A DNA stretch of 64,000 bases from Caldora sp965222765 (GCA_965222765.1 CBDCVG010000041.1:1-64000); one strand, 5' to 3'; counted from the stretch's first letter, positions 33,253 through 43,927 are shown. The notes: generated by a model from the letters alone, not told the origin. Made by a program: numbers and translations.

Positions 33253-33489
33253 ATGAGCCTTCATTTAACTCTATCCACCTTAAGCAATGCTGCCGAACGC
33301 CCCTGGGATTGGCAAACAGCGGCAATGCCGGTGGATTTTTTGTATGGAGGCAGATCGAGTTCGATAGGAGAGCTCACAGCAGAAATTGGAAATCATTTTA
33401 GTAATGACATCCAGAGTTTGTCGGTTGTCGAACCAAAACTAAGTAAACACAGCGGGAGGTACAGACAAAAGCTAGCTGTACCAATATAA
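33253..33489 (+). CDS. Small hypothetical protein upstream of a terminator
   Basis: 78 codons, MSLHLTLSTLSNAAERPWDW onward, with no recognisable domain. It is supported mainly by context: a strong terminator begins 28 bp after its stop. An internal Met25 (MPVDFLYGG) is an alternative start. The last codons overlap a GGTACAG/CTGTACC stem (33458-33482), so the transcript could equally be a noncoding or leader RNA. Confidence 0.35.
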   Translation: MSLHLTLSTLSNAAERPWDWQTAAMPVDFLYGGRSSSIGELTAEIGNHFSNDIQSLSVVEPKLSKHSGRYRQKLAVPI

Positions 33490-33516
33490 ACAAGAAAACC
33501 ATAAAAGTTTTCCATG

Positions 33517-33551
33517 CCCCCGCTGCTAACTCAAAAGCAGCGGGGGTTTTT
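33517..33551 (+). terminator. Strong Rho-independent terminator or attenuator
   Basis: CCCCCGCTGCT (33517-33527) pairs with AGCAGCGGGGG (33536-33546), followed by TTTTT. It lies just 2 bp before the AGGAGGAG Shine-Dalgarno of the HNH gene, so it may attenuate that gene as well as end the upstream transcript. Confidence 0.88.
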
Positions 33552-33568
33552 GTAGGAGGAGTAAAACC

Positions 33569-34087
33569 GTGACTAGCCCAACTCAAGTATTAAGCCAATC
33601 AGTGGTGGTGTTCTCAAAAAACTACCTGCCAATTAGTCGGATCAATCTCAAGCGAGCGATCGCTCTGTTGGTTACGGGGAAAGCAGAACCGCTAGATTTA
33701 GGCAATGGCAAGGGCTACAGTGTGCGCTCCCCTAGTGTGATGCTACTAGTACCCGAACAAATTCGCTTGACGTTCACTGGTACTGAGCGAATTTGGAAAG
33801 TTCCACCGGTGAATCGGCGGGAAGTCCTCAGACGAGACAAGCACACCTGCCAATACTGCGGTAGTACTAAGCATCTAACCCTTGATCACGTAATTCCCAA
33901 ATCAAAAGGCGGAAAACATAGTTGGGACAATGTAGTAATAGCTTGTGAATTTTGTAACTCTCGTAAAGGCGATCGCACTCCCAAAGAAGCGGGAATGCTC
34001 TTACATACTAAGCCTAAAGCGCCCATGCATCCAACTGTTGCCTTCGCTGAGCAGTTCTGGCGTACACACCAAGTAAACCGGTTATAA
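33569..34087 (+). CDS. HNH endonuclease family protein
   Basis: A 172-residue HNH protein with zinc-finger cysteines. The core is CQYCGSTKHLTLDHVIPKSKGG..NVVIACEFCNSRKGDRTP (about 94-138), with the first His in LDHV and the Asn in WDNV. The GTG start at 33569 has an excellent Shine-Dalgarno (AGGAGGAG). Proteins of this type are widespread single-copy genes in cyanobacteria and their role is not established. No intron or restriction-methylation partner is adjacent. The next gene starts 16 bp after the stop with CAGGAGG, so the two form an operon. Confidence 0.88.
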   Translation: MTSPTQVLSQSVVVFSKNYLPISRINLKRAIALLVTGKAEPLDLGNGKGYSVRSPSVMLLVPEQIRLTFTGTERIWKVPPVNRREVLRRDKHTCQYCGSTKHLTLDHVIPKSKGGKHSWDNVVIACEFCNSRKGDRTPKEAGMLLHTKPKAPMHPTVAFAEQFWRTHQVNRL

Positions 34088-34103
34088 CAGGAGGCCATAA
34101 CTT

Positions 34104-34487
34104 ATGCTGAAACTTACTTATACAGAAAATGGCTTTTACTTGGAGCTGTTGGCTCAACCGTTAGAAGAATGGGTAACAGCACGAGTAATGGTGGCGCTGC
34201 GGAGTGGAACCAGTCTGTGCGTTGAACCGAGCAATGCTTCTTTTTTGCTCCCAGCTGATTTACCGCACCTCAACGCTCTAGAGCGCCAAGGGCAGACAGA
34301 AGATGCGATCGCTTTGTGTCTGTGTGATGCTGATTATGTAGAAGTTAGTCTCCAAGGAACTTGGTTGTCTTCAGATCCAAATGGTGAAGAGGGTATCTTT
34401 GTTACGGTGATGAGCTACGCCGTTGAGTTCTTCCTCTTCAAACTCTGGCAGGAAGCCCAAACGATGACTTCCGTAATTAGCGAATAA
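34104..34487 (+). CDS. Conserved cyanobacterial-type hypothetical protein in an operon with the HNH gene
   Basis: A 127-residue protein (MLKLTYTENGFYLELLAQPLE), mixed alpha/beta with no signal peptide or membrane segment. It includes a region typical of short regulatory or binding proteins (VMVALRSGTSLCVEPSNASFLL). I do not recognise the family with certainty. The CAGGAGG Shine-Dalgarno and 16-bp spacing indicate co-translation with the HNH protein. A terminator follows. Confidence 0.65.
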   Translation: MLKLTYTENGFYLELLAQPLEEWVTARVMVALRSGTSLCVEPSNASFLLPADLPHLNALERQGQTEDAIALCLCDADYVEVSLQGTWLSSDPNGEEGIFVTVMSYAVEFFLFKLWQEAQTMTSVISE

Positions 34488-34489
34488 TT

Positions 34490-34530
34490 GAGGGGGCATA
34501 GCAAGTAGCTGTGCTCTCTTTTTTTTGGTA
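34490..34530 (+). terminator. Rho-independent terminator of the HNH operon
   Basis: GCATAGC (34496-34502) pairs with GCTGTGC (one G-U) around a short loop, followed by CTCTTTTTTTT. Confidence 0.75.
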
Positions 34531-35291
34531 AGGTCTTCTAAGCGATCGGTACAGCCTGTATTCCAGATGTTCAACTGTCACATGTGATAATTTTTAACAA
34601 ACTATAATAAATAGTAATCTTAAATCAATCTAAGTTTAGATTCAGATATTTTTCTATGGAGTTACGTTCATACATAGTACTTTATTGACCTTGTGCTTCT
34701 TACCTTCTTTATCCTTGCTATCTACTGGGTTTGAACACAATTTGGTATTAAATGCTTGGTTAGTTTTTAGGGAACTAATTGTGTATCAATTTCTAAATAA
34801 CTGCTGAGAAAATCCGGACAACTAAATTTTCATCGGTTAAGATAAACAGTTAGTTACGCAAGATACTTAACTCCGTTGTGACTTGATAGTGATTGATATA
34901 AACATTGATTCTTTTCTCCACTGGCTATGCCTGTAAGAGCAGATTCAACAAATTTACAATATGCAAGTAGTGCTAGGACCAGTGACTGAGGTATTGGGAT
35001 TTTAAACAGAGGTAATTTTGTTGCTTCTTACCTTCCAGGGATAACTTTTCTTCATCCTTTAGGCTTTAACCTCTTTCCCAAGCTCGAGAAACCAATATTG
35101 CTTCGACCGTTATATTTTACGACACGGAGTTACGCCAAAAGACATACACACACAGCTTGGTGTGATAATTTGAGTTTTCTTAGTGACGACCCTAGGAGGT
35201 TCTCTCACAAAAAAAGTCGTCAATATCAATTATTTGCTGGCATCTACATCCAACAGGTGCATTTACCACCCTGTAGTGATGAAAAGCCAAC
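34531..35291. other. 760-bp A/T-rich upstream region of the giant surface protein gene
   Basis: No gene supported. It presumably carries the promoter and a long 5' leader for the 2830-aa protein. I saw no clear -35/-10 pair, riboswitch or strong hairpin. A short open frame at 35098-35295 lacks a Shine-Dalgarno and protein-like composition. Confidence 0.5.
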
Positions 35292-38200
35292 ATGAACAAT
35301 TTCAACTCAAGTATTCTCTCCAAAACGATTTCTCGTGAGGACAACAAGGAAATATCAGCATTCACCCGAAATAAACCCAGTTTCTTGACTGATAAAGGTG
35401 CGGGGATGCTAGTAGTGATTGACCCCAGAGTGGACGCATACCAAATGCTAGCAGAAGGGGTTCACCAAGGAGCAAATGTCCTCATCCTTGATCCTAGCCA
35501 GGATGGTATTGAACAAATTACTCAAGCTCTGGCTGGTGATTCTACTTATACTAATCTCCATATTATCTGCCACGGTGCTCCAGGAACTCTGCATTTGGGT
35601 AAGACATTTCTCAATACAGGGAAATTAGAGCAATACCGTCAGCAACTGGAAGGATGGGAAGTTGCTGAGATTTTATTCTATGCCTGCAACCTAGCAGCTA
35701 TTGAAGGGATTCCTAGCTCTCAATCCTTTCTCAGCCGCTTTCACCAGCTGACTGGTGCTAATATTGCTGCTTCAGCTCACAAGATTGGGAATGTACTCAA
35801 AGGCGGTTGGTGGTATTTAGAATACCAAATCGGGCAGATTTCCAGTGGGCTGGCATTTGAATCAGCGGTGATGCAGGCGTATCCTGGTGTTTTCCCCGTC
35901 ATGGTAACTCCAACTACGGGACTTATCACTAGTGAAGATGGTGCCACACAGGGTTTTTCGATCGTTCTGTCTGCTCCACCCACTTCTTTTGTCACTGTTC
36001 TCATTAATAATACAGATACCACAGAAGGTACTGTAGTTGGGGTAAATACTGTTAGCTCAACCTCCATCAGATTCTCTCCTACCAACTGGTTTAATCCTCG
36101 GATTTTTCAGGTTATTGGTGTGGATGATGGAGTTAATGATGGAGATATTCTCTACGACATCAATATAACGTCTAGCAGTGCGGATCCTGCGTTTGATGGC
36201 AATGTGGAAGTTGTTCAGGTAACTAACCTTGATAATGATCCACCACCCAATCTGTCAATTGATGATGTGACAGTGGATGAAATAGCAGGAATGGCCACTT
36301 TCACCGTGAGCTTGGATCAAGTCAGTGGACAGGATGTAATGGTAGACTTTACTACCAATGCAGTCACAGCTGATGATCCTGCTGATTTTACTGGTAATAC
36401 TGGTATGCTCACCATCCCTGCTGGGCAAACTTTTACTACCATTTCGATACCCATTACCGACGATTCCCTTGACGAAATTGATGAAACCTTCACGGTAGAC
36501 TTAACTAATGCAGTCAATGCCACCATCATTGATGCTCAAGGAGTCGGTACGATTATTGATGATGATCCAACCCCGAATCTGTCCATTGATGACGTGACAG
36601 TAGATGAAACTGCTGGTACTGCTATCTTTACTGTAAGTCTAGACGCCGCTAGCGGACAGGATGTCACCGTAGACTTTGCTACTGTTGCTGGTACAGCAGT
36701 TAACCCGGATGACTTTATTGGTAATAGTGGGACTCTCACGATCGCAGCAGGAGATACCACTGGCAGTATCATGGTGAATATCACGGATGATGTTCTTAAT
36801 GAGCCAACTGAGAACTTTACTGTTGAGCTGAGTAATGCTACTAACGCTAACATTACTGATGCTCAAGGACTTGGTACCATTAATGATAATGACCCACCTC
36901 CAGAACTGTCAATTAATGATGTGACAGTAAATGAAGGAGCGGGTACTGCTACCTTTACCGTAAGCCTCAACCAGGCTAGTGGACAGGATGTAACCGTAAA
37001 CTTTACCACTAATGATGGTAGTGCCATTAACCCAGATGACTTTACCGGTACTAATGGTACTTTGACGATTGCTGCCGGAGATACCACTGGCACAATCACG
37101 GTGGATATCAATGATGATACCCTTGATGAGGGAAATCAAAACTTCACTGTAGACCTCAGCAATGCTACTAATGCCACGATTGCTGATGACCAAGGACTCG
37201 GTACTATTACTGATAATGACCTACTTCCTAATGTCTCAATTAGTGATGTGACGGTGGATGAAGGTGCTGGTATTGCCACCTTCATCGTGAGTTTGGATCA
37301 AGCGAGTGGACGGAGTGTCATCGTAGACTTTACTACCAATGCAGGCACTGCAGTTAATCCTGATGATTTTACCGACACCACTGGTACTGTAATTATTGCC
37401 GCTGGAGAGACATCTGCTACACTCTCCGTACCAATTATCAACGATGCGCTTAGCGAAGCTGATGAAATATTCACGGTTACTTTAAGTAATCCCGTTCGTG
37501 CTAACATTGTTGACCCTCAGGGGATCGGTACAATTATTGATAATGACCTACTACCGAGTCTGTCCATTGATGACGTGATCGTAGATGAAGGAGCTGGCAC
37601 TGCTACCTTTACAGTAAGTCTTGACCAAGCGAGTGGACAGGATGTCACCGTAGACTTTAATACCATTAGTGGTACAGCAGAAGACCTCAATGACTTTATT
37701 GGTAGCAATAGTACCTTGACAATCGCGGCAGGGGATACTACTGGCACGATCACAGTAAATATCATTGATGATGCTCTTAATGAGCCGAATGAGACCTTTA
37801 CCGTTGAACTGAGCAATGCCACCAACGCTACCATTGCTGATGCTGAAGGACTCGGTATCATTACTGATAATGACGCAGCTCCCAATCTGTCCATTAATGA
37901 TGTAACAGTGAATGAAGCAGCAGGTACTGCTACTTTTATGGTTACTCTTGATCAGGCTAGTGGACAGGATGTCACCGTAGACTTTACCACTAATGATGGT
38001 ACTGCTATTAATCCAGATGACTTTAGTGGTACTATGGGCACCTTGACTATTGGTGCAGGAGAAACCTCTGGCAGCATTACCGTAGACATCAATGATGATG
38101 CCCTTGATGAGGCAAATGAGAACTTCACCGTAGATCTCACCAATGCGACTAACGCTACCATCGCTGATGCTCAAGGGGAAGGCACAATTATAGACAATGA

Positions 38201-41200
38201 CCTACTCCCCAATCTCTCGATTAGTGATGTGACGGTGAATGAAGCTGCTGGCATTGCCACCTTCACCGTCAGTTTGGATCAAGCGAGTGGACGGAGTGTC
38301 TTGGTAGATTTTGCTACCATGGCTGGTACTGCAGTGACTCCTGATGACTTTACCGACACCACCGGTACTGTAACTATTGCCGCTGGAGAGACATCTGCCA
38401 CAGTCTCCGTACCGATTATCAGCGATGCGCTCAGCGAAGCTGATGAAACCTTCACAGTCAATTTAAGTAATGCTGTTCGTGCTAACATTGTTGACCCTCA
38501 GGGAATCGGTACGATTACTGATAATGATGTAGCACCCAATCTCTCCATTGATAATGTGACAGTCGATGAAGGCGCGGGTACAGCTACCTTTACAGTGAGT
38601 TTGAGTCAAGTTAGTGGACAGGATGTCACGGTAGATTTTGCTACTATTGCAGATACCGCAGTTGACCCGGATGACTTTACGGGTGATAGTGGGACTCTTA
38701 CGATCGCAGCAGGAGATACCACTGGCACGATCACGATAGATATCATTGATGATGCCATTGATGAGCTCAATGAAAACTTTACCGTTGAGCTGAGTAATGC
38801 GACCAATGCTACTATTGCTAATGCTCAAGGACTCGGTACTATTACTGATAATGATGCAGCTCCCAATCTGTCCATTAATGACGTAACGGTAAATGAGGGA
38901 GCTGGTACTGCTACCTTTACGGTGACCTTGGATCAAGCCAGTAGCCAGGATATCACGGTCAACTTTGCTACTAACGATGATACCGCTATTAACCCGGATG
39001 ACTTTACTGGTAATAATGGTACTTTGACGATTGCAGCAGGGGATACTACTGGCACGATCACAGTGGATATTGTTGATGATGCTGTTGATGAAGTAGATGA
39101 AACCTTCACTGTAGATATTACTAGTGTTACCAACGCCACGATCGCTGATAACCAAGGCATCGGTACAATCACTGATAATGATCTAGTTCCTAATATCTCA
39201 ATTGGTGACGTGACGGTGGATGAAGCTGCTGGCATTGCCACCTTCACCGTCAGTTTAGATCAAGTGAGTGGACGGAGCGTCTTGGTAGACTTTTCCACTC
39301 TTGCCGGTACTGCAATAGCTCCTGATGACTTTACTGATACCACTGGTACTGTGACGATTGCTGCTGGACAAACCTCGGCGATTATTTCAGTACCAATTAC
39401 CAACGATCTGCTCAACGAAGCTGATGAAACCTTCACGGTCAATTTAAGCAATGCCATTCGTGCTACTATTATTGACTCTCAAGGGGTTGGTACGATTACT
39501 GATGATGACTCAGCGCCCAATCTCTCCATTGATGATGTGACGGTGAATGAGGGAGCTGGTACTGCTACCTTTACGGTGACCTTGGATCAAGCGAGTGGAC
39601 AGAATGTCACGGTAGATTTTGCCACTATTGCTGGTACAGCAGTTGATCCGGATGACTTTACTGGTACCAATGGTACTCTTACGATCGCAGCAGGAGATAC
39701 CACCGGCACCATCACCGTCAACATCAATGATGATGCTCTTGATGAGCTGAATGAAACTTTTACCATTGAGCTGAGCAATGCGACTAATGCTACCATTACT
39801 GATGCTGAAGGACTCGGCACCATTACCGATGATGACGCAGCTCCCAATCTGTCCATTAATGATGTGACGGTGAATGAGGGAGCTGGTACTGCTACCTTTA
39901 CGGTGACCTTGGATCAAGCTAGTGGACAGGATGTTACGCTCGACTTTATCACGAATGATGATACAGCCATTAACCCAGATGACTTTACTGGTACTAATGG
40001 GACTTTGACTATTGCCGCTGGAGATACTACTGGCACCATCACTGTAGATATCATTGATGATGCTATTGATGAGGTAGATGAAACCTTCACTGTAGATATC
40101 ACTAGTGCTACCAACGCCACCATTACTGATAATCAAGGGGTTGGTACGATTACCGACAATGACTTAGTTCCAAATCTGTCCATTGACGATGTGATGGTGA
40201 GTGAAGGTGCTGGTACTGCCATCTTTACGGTGAGTTTGGATCAAGCTAGCTCACAGGATGTCACGGTAGACTTTTCCACTAACGATGGTACAGCAGTTGA
40301 CCCTGATGACTTTACTGGGGCCACTGGTACTGTGACAATTGCCGCCGGACAGACATCTACCACGATCTCCGTACCGATTATCAGCGATGCCCTCGACGAA
40401 GTCGATGAAACCTTTACGGTTGACTTAAGCAATGCTGTCAATGCTAATATCAGCGATCCTCAAGGGGTTGGTACGATTACTGATAATAACCTATCCCCAA
40501 ATCTGTCCATTGATAATGTGACAGTAGATGAAGCTGCTGGTACTGCTACCTTTACGGTGAGTTTGAGCCAAGCGAGTGGACAGGATATTACGGTAGACTT
40601 TGCTACGATTGCAGGTACTGCGACTGAAACCGATGACTTTACTGGTAATAGTGGGACTCTCACCATTCTGGCAGGAGATACCACTGGCACGATCACGGTA
40701 GATATCATTGATGATGCTCTTGATGAACAAAATGAAACCTTTACCATTGAGCTGAGCAATGCAACTAACGCTACTATTGCTGATAGTGAAGGGCTCGGTA
40801 CCATTACTGATGATGATGCAGCTCCAAATCTTTCCATTGATGATGTAACGGTGAATGAAGGTGCTGGTACTACTACCTTTACTGTTAGTCTCGATGCGGC
40901 TAGCGGACAAGATGTCACGGTAAACTTTGCTACCACTGATGGTAGTGCTGTTAACCCGGATGACTTTACTGGTACTAATGGTACCTTGACGATTTCCGCC
41001 GGAGAAACCACTGGCAGTATCACTGTGGATATCATTGATGATGCCCTTGATGAGGCCAACGAGAACTTTACCGTAGACCTCAGCAATGCGACCAATGCTA
41101 CCATCGTTGATGCTCAAGGGGAAGGCACAATTACCGACAATGACGTACGCCCTAATATTTCAATTAGTGATGTGACGGTGGATGAAGCTGGTGGCATTGC

Positions 41201-43784
41201 CACCTTCACCGTGAGTTTGGATCAAGCTAGTGGGCGGAGTGTCTTGGTAGACTTTTCCACTCTTGCAGGTACGGCGGGGACTCCTGATGACTTTACTGAC
41301 ACCACTGGTACTGTCACTATTGCTGCCGGACAAACCTCAGCGCTCGTTTCCATACCAATTATCAATGATCTGCTTGACGAAGCTGATGAAACCTTCACTG
41401 TCAATTTAAGTAATGCTATTCGTGCTACTATTCTTGACCCTCAAGGGGTTGGTACAATTACTGATGATGACGCAGCTCCAAATTTGTCCATTGATGATGT
41501 GATGGTGGATGAGGATGCTGGTACTGCTACGTTTACGGTGAGTTTGAGCCAAGCTAGTGGACAAAATGTCACAGTAGACTTTGCCACCATTGCAGGTACT
41601 GCCGCTGAAACCGATGACTTTACTGGTAATAGTGGAACTCTTACAATCCTGGCAGGAGAAACCACTGGCAGTATCACAGTAGATATCATTGATGATGCTC
41701 TTGATGAACCGAATGAAACCTTTACCGTTGAGCTCAGTAATGCTACCAACGCTACCATTGCTGATGCTCAAGGAATGGGTCTAATTATCGACGACGATCT
41801 ACTGCCAAATCTGTCAATTAATGATGTAACGGTGAATGAAGGTGCTGGTACTGCTACCTTTACTGTAAGTCTTGATGCAGCTAGTGGACAGGATGTCACG
41901 GTAGACTTTATGACAAATGATGGTACTGCCATTAACCCAGATGACTTTACTGGTACTAATGGTACCTTGACGATCGCTGCGGGAGAAACCACTGGCAGCA
42001 TTACCGTAGACATTGTTGATGATGCTCTTGATGAAAGAAATAATGAGAACTTCACCGTAGATCTCATTGGTGCTACCAACGCTACTATTACTGATAACCA
42101 AGGGATTGGTACAATTACTGACAATGACCAACGTCCGAATCTCTCCATTGATGATGTGACAGTGGATGAAGCTGCGGGAATTGCCACCTTCACCGTGAGT
42201 TTGGATCAAGCGAGTGGACGGAATGTCAGGGTAGACTTTAATACCGCTGCCGGTACTGCAGTGACTCCTGATGACTTTACCGACACCACTGGTACTCTGG
42301 TTATTGCTGCCGGACAAACATCGGGGCTCATTTCTGTACCGATTATCAACGATCTGCTCAACGAAGGCGATGAAACCTTCACTGTCAATTTAAGCAATGC
42401 TGTCAGTGCTACCATTGTTGATCCTCAGGGAATCGGTACGATTACTGATAATGAAACATCATCGAATCTCTCCATTAATGATGTAACGGTGGATGAAGCT
42501 GCTGGTACTGCTACCTTTACCGTGAGTCTTGACGCAGCTAGTGCACAGGATGTCACGGTAGACTTTACGACTAACGATGGTACAGCAGTTGACCCCGATG
42601 ACTTTACTAACACTTCTGGCACCTTGACGATTGCAGCAGGACAAACCACCGGCACAATCACCGTAGATATCATTGATGATGCCATTGATGAAGCTGATGA
42701 GACCTTTACCGTAGACCTCACTAATGCTACCAATGCCACCATTACTGATGCTCAAGGACTCGGTACCATTACTGACAACGACACTCTCAATCTGAATAAT
42801 ACCCAAAATGATGTTATTTTCATCGAAGGTGGTTCTGGTCAGATTGACCTCCTATTTACCCTTGATCAAAGTAACGCCCTGTTTACTAATGAAGTTGGGG
42901 TATTTGTCATTGATGATGACCAAGGTACAGTTAATGGTGTCGCTCCAGGCTCAGCAAACTATCTGGAAACTGTCCTTAACGAGGGGCAAGTAATTTTTAC
43001 GGGTCTCGGTCTCAATGAGTTGACTGGTATAGATACCAATCGTCAGTTAAGTTTTGACGCTAGCGATCGCCTAGGATTTTACCTAGTGCAAAATGATACC
43101 ACTGATAATGTCTTGGTTGATTTGGCAGGGGGTTCAACCTCAACCAATGTCTTCTTTACCTTTCCTTCAGGTAATTTAGATAACTTCGACCATTTGCAGC
43201 TGTCGATGGATATGAACAATGGCACTATTACCTTAAATTGGGAAGATACCTTTAATGGCGGTGATCAAGACTTCGATGACATGGTGGTGACTGTCCAAAT
43301 AGCTGAGGATGCTCCCCCCTTAGGAACAGGACTTCAAGGAGACGAGCAAGGAGAGCTCATCGATTTGCGTGACGAGGTAACTGGCTTAATTGCAGCTGAT
43401 TTTATTACCAGCGGCACTGCTGATTTTGATGATTCCTTTGGTTTTTACGTGGTCGATGATGCCAGTGGTAGCATTGGTGGTGTCACTCCAGGTAGCGCAA
43501 ATTATGCAGCTTTGGCTGTTAGTCAGCGACTGGATTTAACTCAGGGGTTACCTGGTGGTAGTTTGTTAGCACCATTCTTTATTGCAGATGGCACCGCTGA
43601 AGAATTCCTAACCTCGAATTCTACTAATCAGCAGGGTCAACTTCCCCAAGCTTACTTTAGTTTCCTAGGGGCTAATCCCGATAATGCTGATCATCTAGTC
43701 AGGCTTGGCGATAATGTCTTTGGTTTTGAAGATCGGACTGACTTTGACTACAACGATTTAATTGTGCAAGTTAATTTCACCTAA
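35292..43784 (+). CDS. Giant DUF4347 / Calx-beta repeat / DUF4114 surface protein
   Basis: 2830 residues. About 35-195 is a DUF4347 domain (MLVVIDPRVDAYQMLAEGV, HIICHGAPGTLHLG), frequent at the N-terminus of large cyanobacterial secreted proteins. About 200-315 is a divergent beta domain. Then 20 Calx-beta repeats of about 109 residues follow, each opening PNLSIDDVTVDE and ending GTITDND, whose acidic inter-domain ends bind Ca2+. The C-terminus has two DUF4114-type domains (FDDMVVTVQ and FDYNDLIVQVNF). No Sec signal is obvious. It is probably an exported Ca2+-stiffened adhesin or sheath protein. The repeats fall into a three-repeat cycle (see findings). It is followed by a good terminator. 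There is no dedicated secretion gene in the window. Confidence 0.93.
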   Translation: MNNFNSSILSKTISREDNKEISAFTRNKPSFLTDKGAGMLVVIDPRVDAYQMLAEGVHQGANVLILDPSQDGIEQITQALAGDSTYTNLHIICHGAPGTLHLGKTFLNTGKLEQYRQQLEGWEVAEILFYACNLAAIEGIPSSQSFLSRFHQLTGANIAASAHKIGNVLKGGWWYLEYQIGQISSGLAFESAVMQAYPGVFPVMVTPTTGLITSEDGATQGFSIVLSAPPTSFVTVLINNTDTTEGTVVGVNTVSSTSIRFSPTNWFNPRIFQVIGVDDGVNDGDILYDINITSSSADPAFDGNVEVVQVTNLDNDPPPNLSIDDVTVDEIAGMATFTVSLDQVSGQDVMVDFTTNAVTADDPADFTGNTGMLTIPAGQTFTTISIPITDDSLDEIDETFTVDLTNAVNATIIDAQGVGTIIDDDPTPNLSIDDVTVDETAGTAIFTVSLDAASGQDVTVDFATVAGTAVNPDDFIGNSGTLTIAAGDTTGSIMVNITDDVLNEPTENFTVELSNATNANITDAQGLGTINDNDPPPELSINDVTVNEGAGTATFTVSLNQASGQDVTVNFTTNDGSAINPDDFTGTNGTLTIAAGDTTGTITVDINDDTLDEGNQNFTVDLSNATNATIADDQGLGTITDNDLLPNVSISDVTVDEGAGIATFIVSLDQASGRSVIVDFTTNAGTAVNPDDFTDTTGTVIIAAGETSATLSVPIINDALSEADEIFTVTLSNPVRANIVDPQGIGTIIDNDLLPSLSIDDVIVDEGAGTATFTVSLDQASGQDVTVDFNTISGTAEDLNDFIGSNSTLTIAAGDTTGTITVNIIDDALNEPNETFTVELSNATNATIADAEGLGIITDNDAAPNLSINDVTVNEAAGTATFMVTLDQASGQDVTVDFTTNDGTAINPDDFSGTMGTLTIGAGETSGSITVDINDDALDEANENFTVDLTNATNATIADAQGEGTIIDNDLLPNLSISDVTVNEAAGIATFTVSLDQASGRSVLVDFATMAGTAVTPDDFTDTTGTVTIAAGETSATVSVPIISDALSEADETFTVNLSNAVRANIVDPQGIGTITDNDVAPNLSIDNVTVDEGAGTATFTVSLSQVSGQDVTVDFATIADTAVDPDDFTGDSGTLTIAAGDTTGTITIDIIDDAIDELNENFTVELSNATNATIANAQGLGTITDNDAAPNLSINDVTVNEGAGTATFTVTLDQASSQDITVNFATNDDTAINPDDFTGNNGTLTIAAGDTTGTITVDIVDDAVDEVDETFTVDITSVTNATIADNQGIGTITDNDLVPNISIGDVTVDEAAGIATFTVSLDQVSGRSVLVDFSTLAGTAIAPDDFTDTTGTVTIAAGQTSAIISVPITNDLLNEADETFTVNLSNAIRATIIDSQGVGTITDDDSAPNLSIDDVTVNEGAGTATFTVTLDQASGQNVTVDFATIAGTAVDPDDFTGTNGTLTIAAGDTTGTITVNINDDALDELNETFTIELSNATNATITDAEGLGTITDDDAAPNLSINDVTVNEGAGTATFTVTLDQASGQDVTLDFITNDDTAINPDDFTGTNGTLTIAAGDTTGTITVDIIDDAIDEVDETFTVDITSATNATITDNQGVGTITDNDLVPNLSIDDVMVSEGAGTAIFTVSLDQASSQDVTVDFSTNDGTAVDPDDFTGATGTVTIAAGQTSTTISVPIISDALDEVDETFTVDLSNAVNANISDPQGVGTITDNNLSPNLSIDNVTVDEAAGTATFTVSLSQASGQDITVDFATIAGTATETDDFTGNSGTLTILAGDTTGTITVDIIDDALDEQNETFTIELSNATNATIADSEGLGTITDDDAAPNLSIDDVTVNEGAGTTTFTVSLDAASGQDVTVNFATTDGSAVNPDDFTGTNGTLTISAGETTGSITVDIIDDALDEANENFTVDLSNATNATIVDAQGEGTITDNDVRPNISISDVTVDEAGGIATFTVSLDQASGRSVLVDFSTLAGTAGTPDDFTDTTGTVTIAAGQTSALVSIPIINDLLDEADETFTVNLSNAIRATILDPQGVGTITDDDAAPNLSIDDVMVDEDAGTATFTVSLSQASGQNVTVDFATIAGTAAETDDFTGNSGTLTILAGETTGSITVDIIDDALDEPNETFTVELSNATNATIADAQGMGLIIDDDLLPNLSINDVTVNEGAGTATFTVSLDAASGQDVTVDFMTNDGTAINPDDFTGTNGTLTIAAGETTGSITVDIVDDALDERNNENFTVDLIGATNATITDNQGIGTITDNDQRPNLSIDDVTVDEAAGIATFTVSLDQASGRNVRVDFNTAAGTAVTPDDFTDTTGTLVIAAGQTSGLISVPIINDLLNEGDETFTVNLSNAVSATIVDPQGIGTITDNETSSNLSINDVTVDEAAGTATFTVSLDAASAQDVTVDFTTNDGTAVDPDDFTNTSGTLTIAAGQTTGTITVDIIDDAIDEADETFTVDLTNATNATITDAQGLGTITDNDTLNLNNTQNDVIFIEGGSGQIDLLFTLDQSNALFTNEVGVFVIDDDQGTVNGVAPGSANYLETVLNEGQVIFTGLGLNELTGIDTNRQLSFDASDRLGFYLVQNDTTDNVLVDLAGGSTSTNVFFTFPSGNLDNFDHLQLSMDMNNGTITLNWEDTFNGGDQDFDDMVVTVQIAEDAPPLGTGLQGDEQGELIDLRDEVTGLIAADFITSGTADFDDSFGFYVVDDASGSIGGVTPGSANYAALAVSQRLDLTQGLPGGSLLAPFFIADGTAEEFLTSNSTNQQGQLPQAYFSFLGANPDNADHLVRLGDNVFGFEDRTDFDYNDLIVQVNFT

Positions 43785-43927
43785 TTAATATGCACTCTAC
43801 AGGGCTTCATTGATGACAACTTAAGGCTACATTGCTTTTGTGTCAAGGGAGTTTGCTGGAAATTGATGCAGGAGAGCTCAGACAAATTCTTCCCAAAGAA
43901 TTGATTTCGATCATAATGATAATCACA

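Noticed and set aside
34531..35291. Riboswitch or structured leader for the giant gene
   Set aside because: No known riboswitch core or convincing stem was seen in the A/T-rich sequence.
36250..42790. Regular DNA repeats that could suggest a CRISPR or satellite array
   Set aside because: The period is about 327 bp (and 981 bp), the frame is open throughout, and the translation gives Calx-beta domains.
35777..42806. Many long antisense open frames (up to about 230 codons) opposite the giant gene
   Set aside because: They recur with the Calx-beta repeat period, have biased composition rich in Ser/Val/Ile/Gly, and lack Shine-Dalgarno sites. They are shadows of a repetitive gene.
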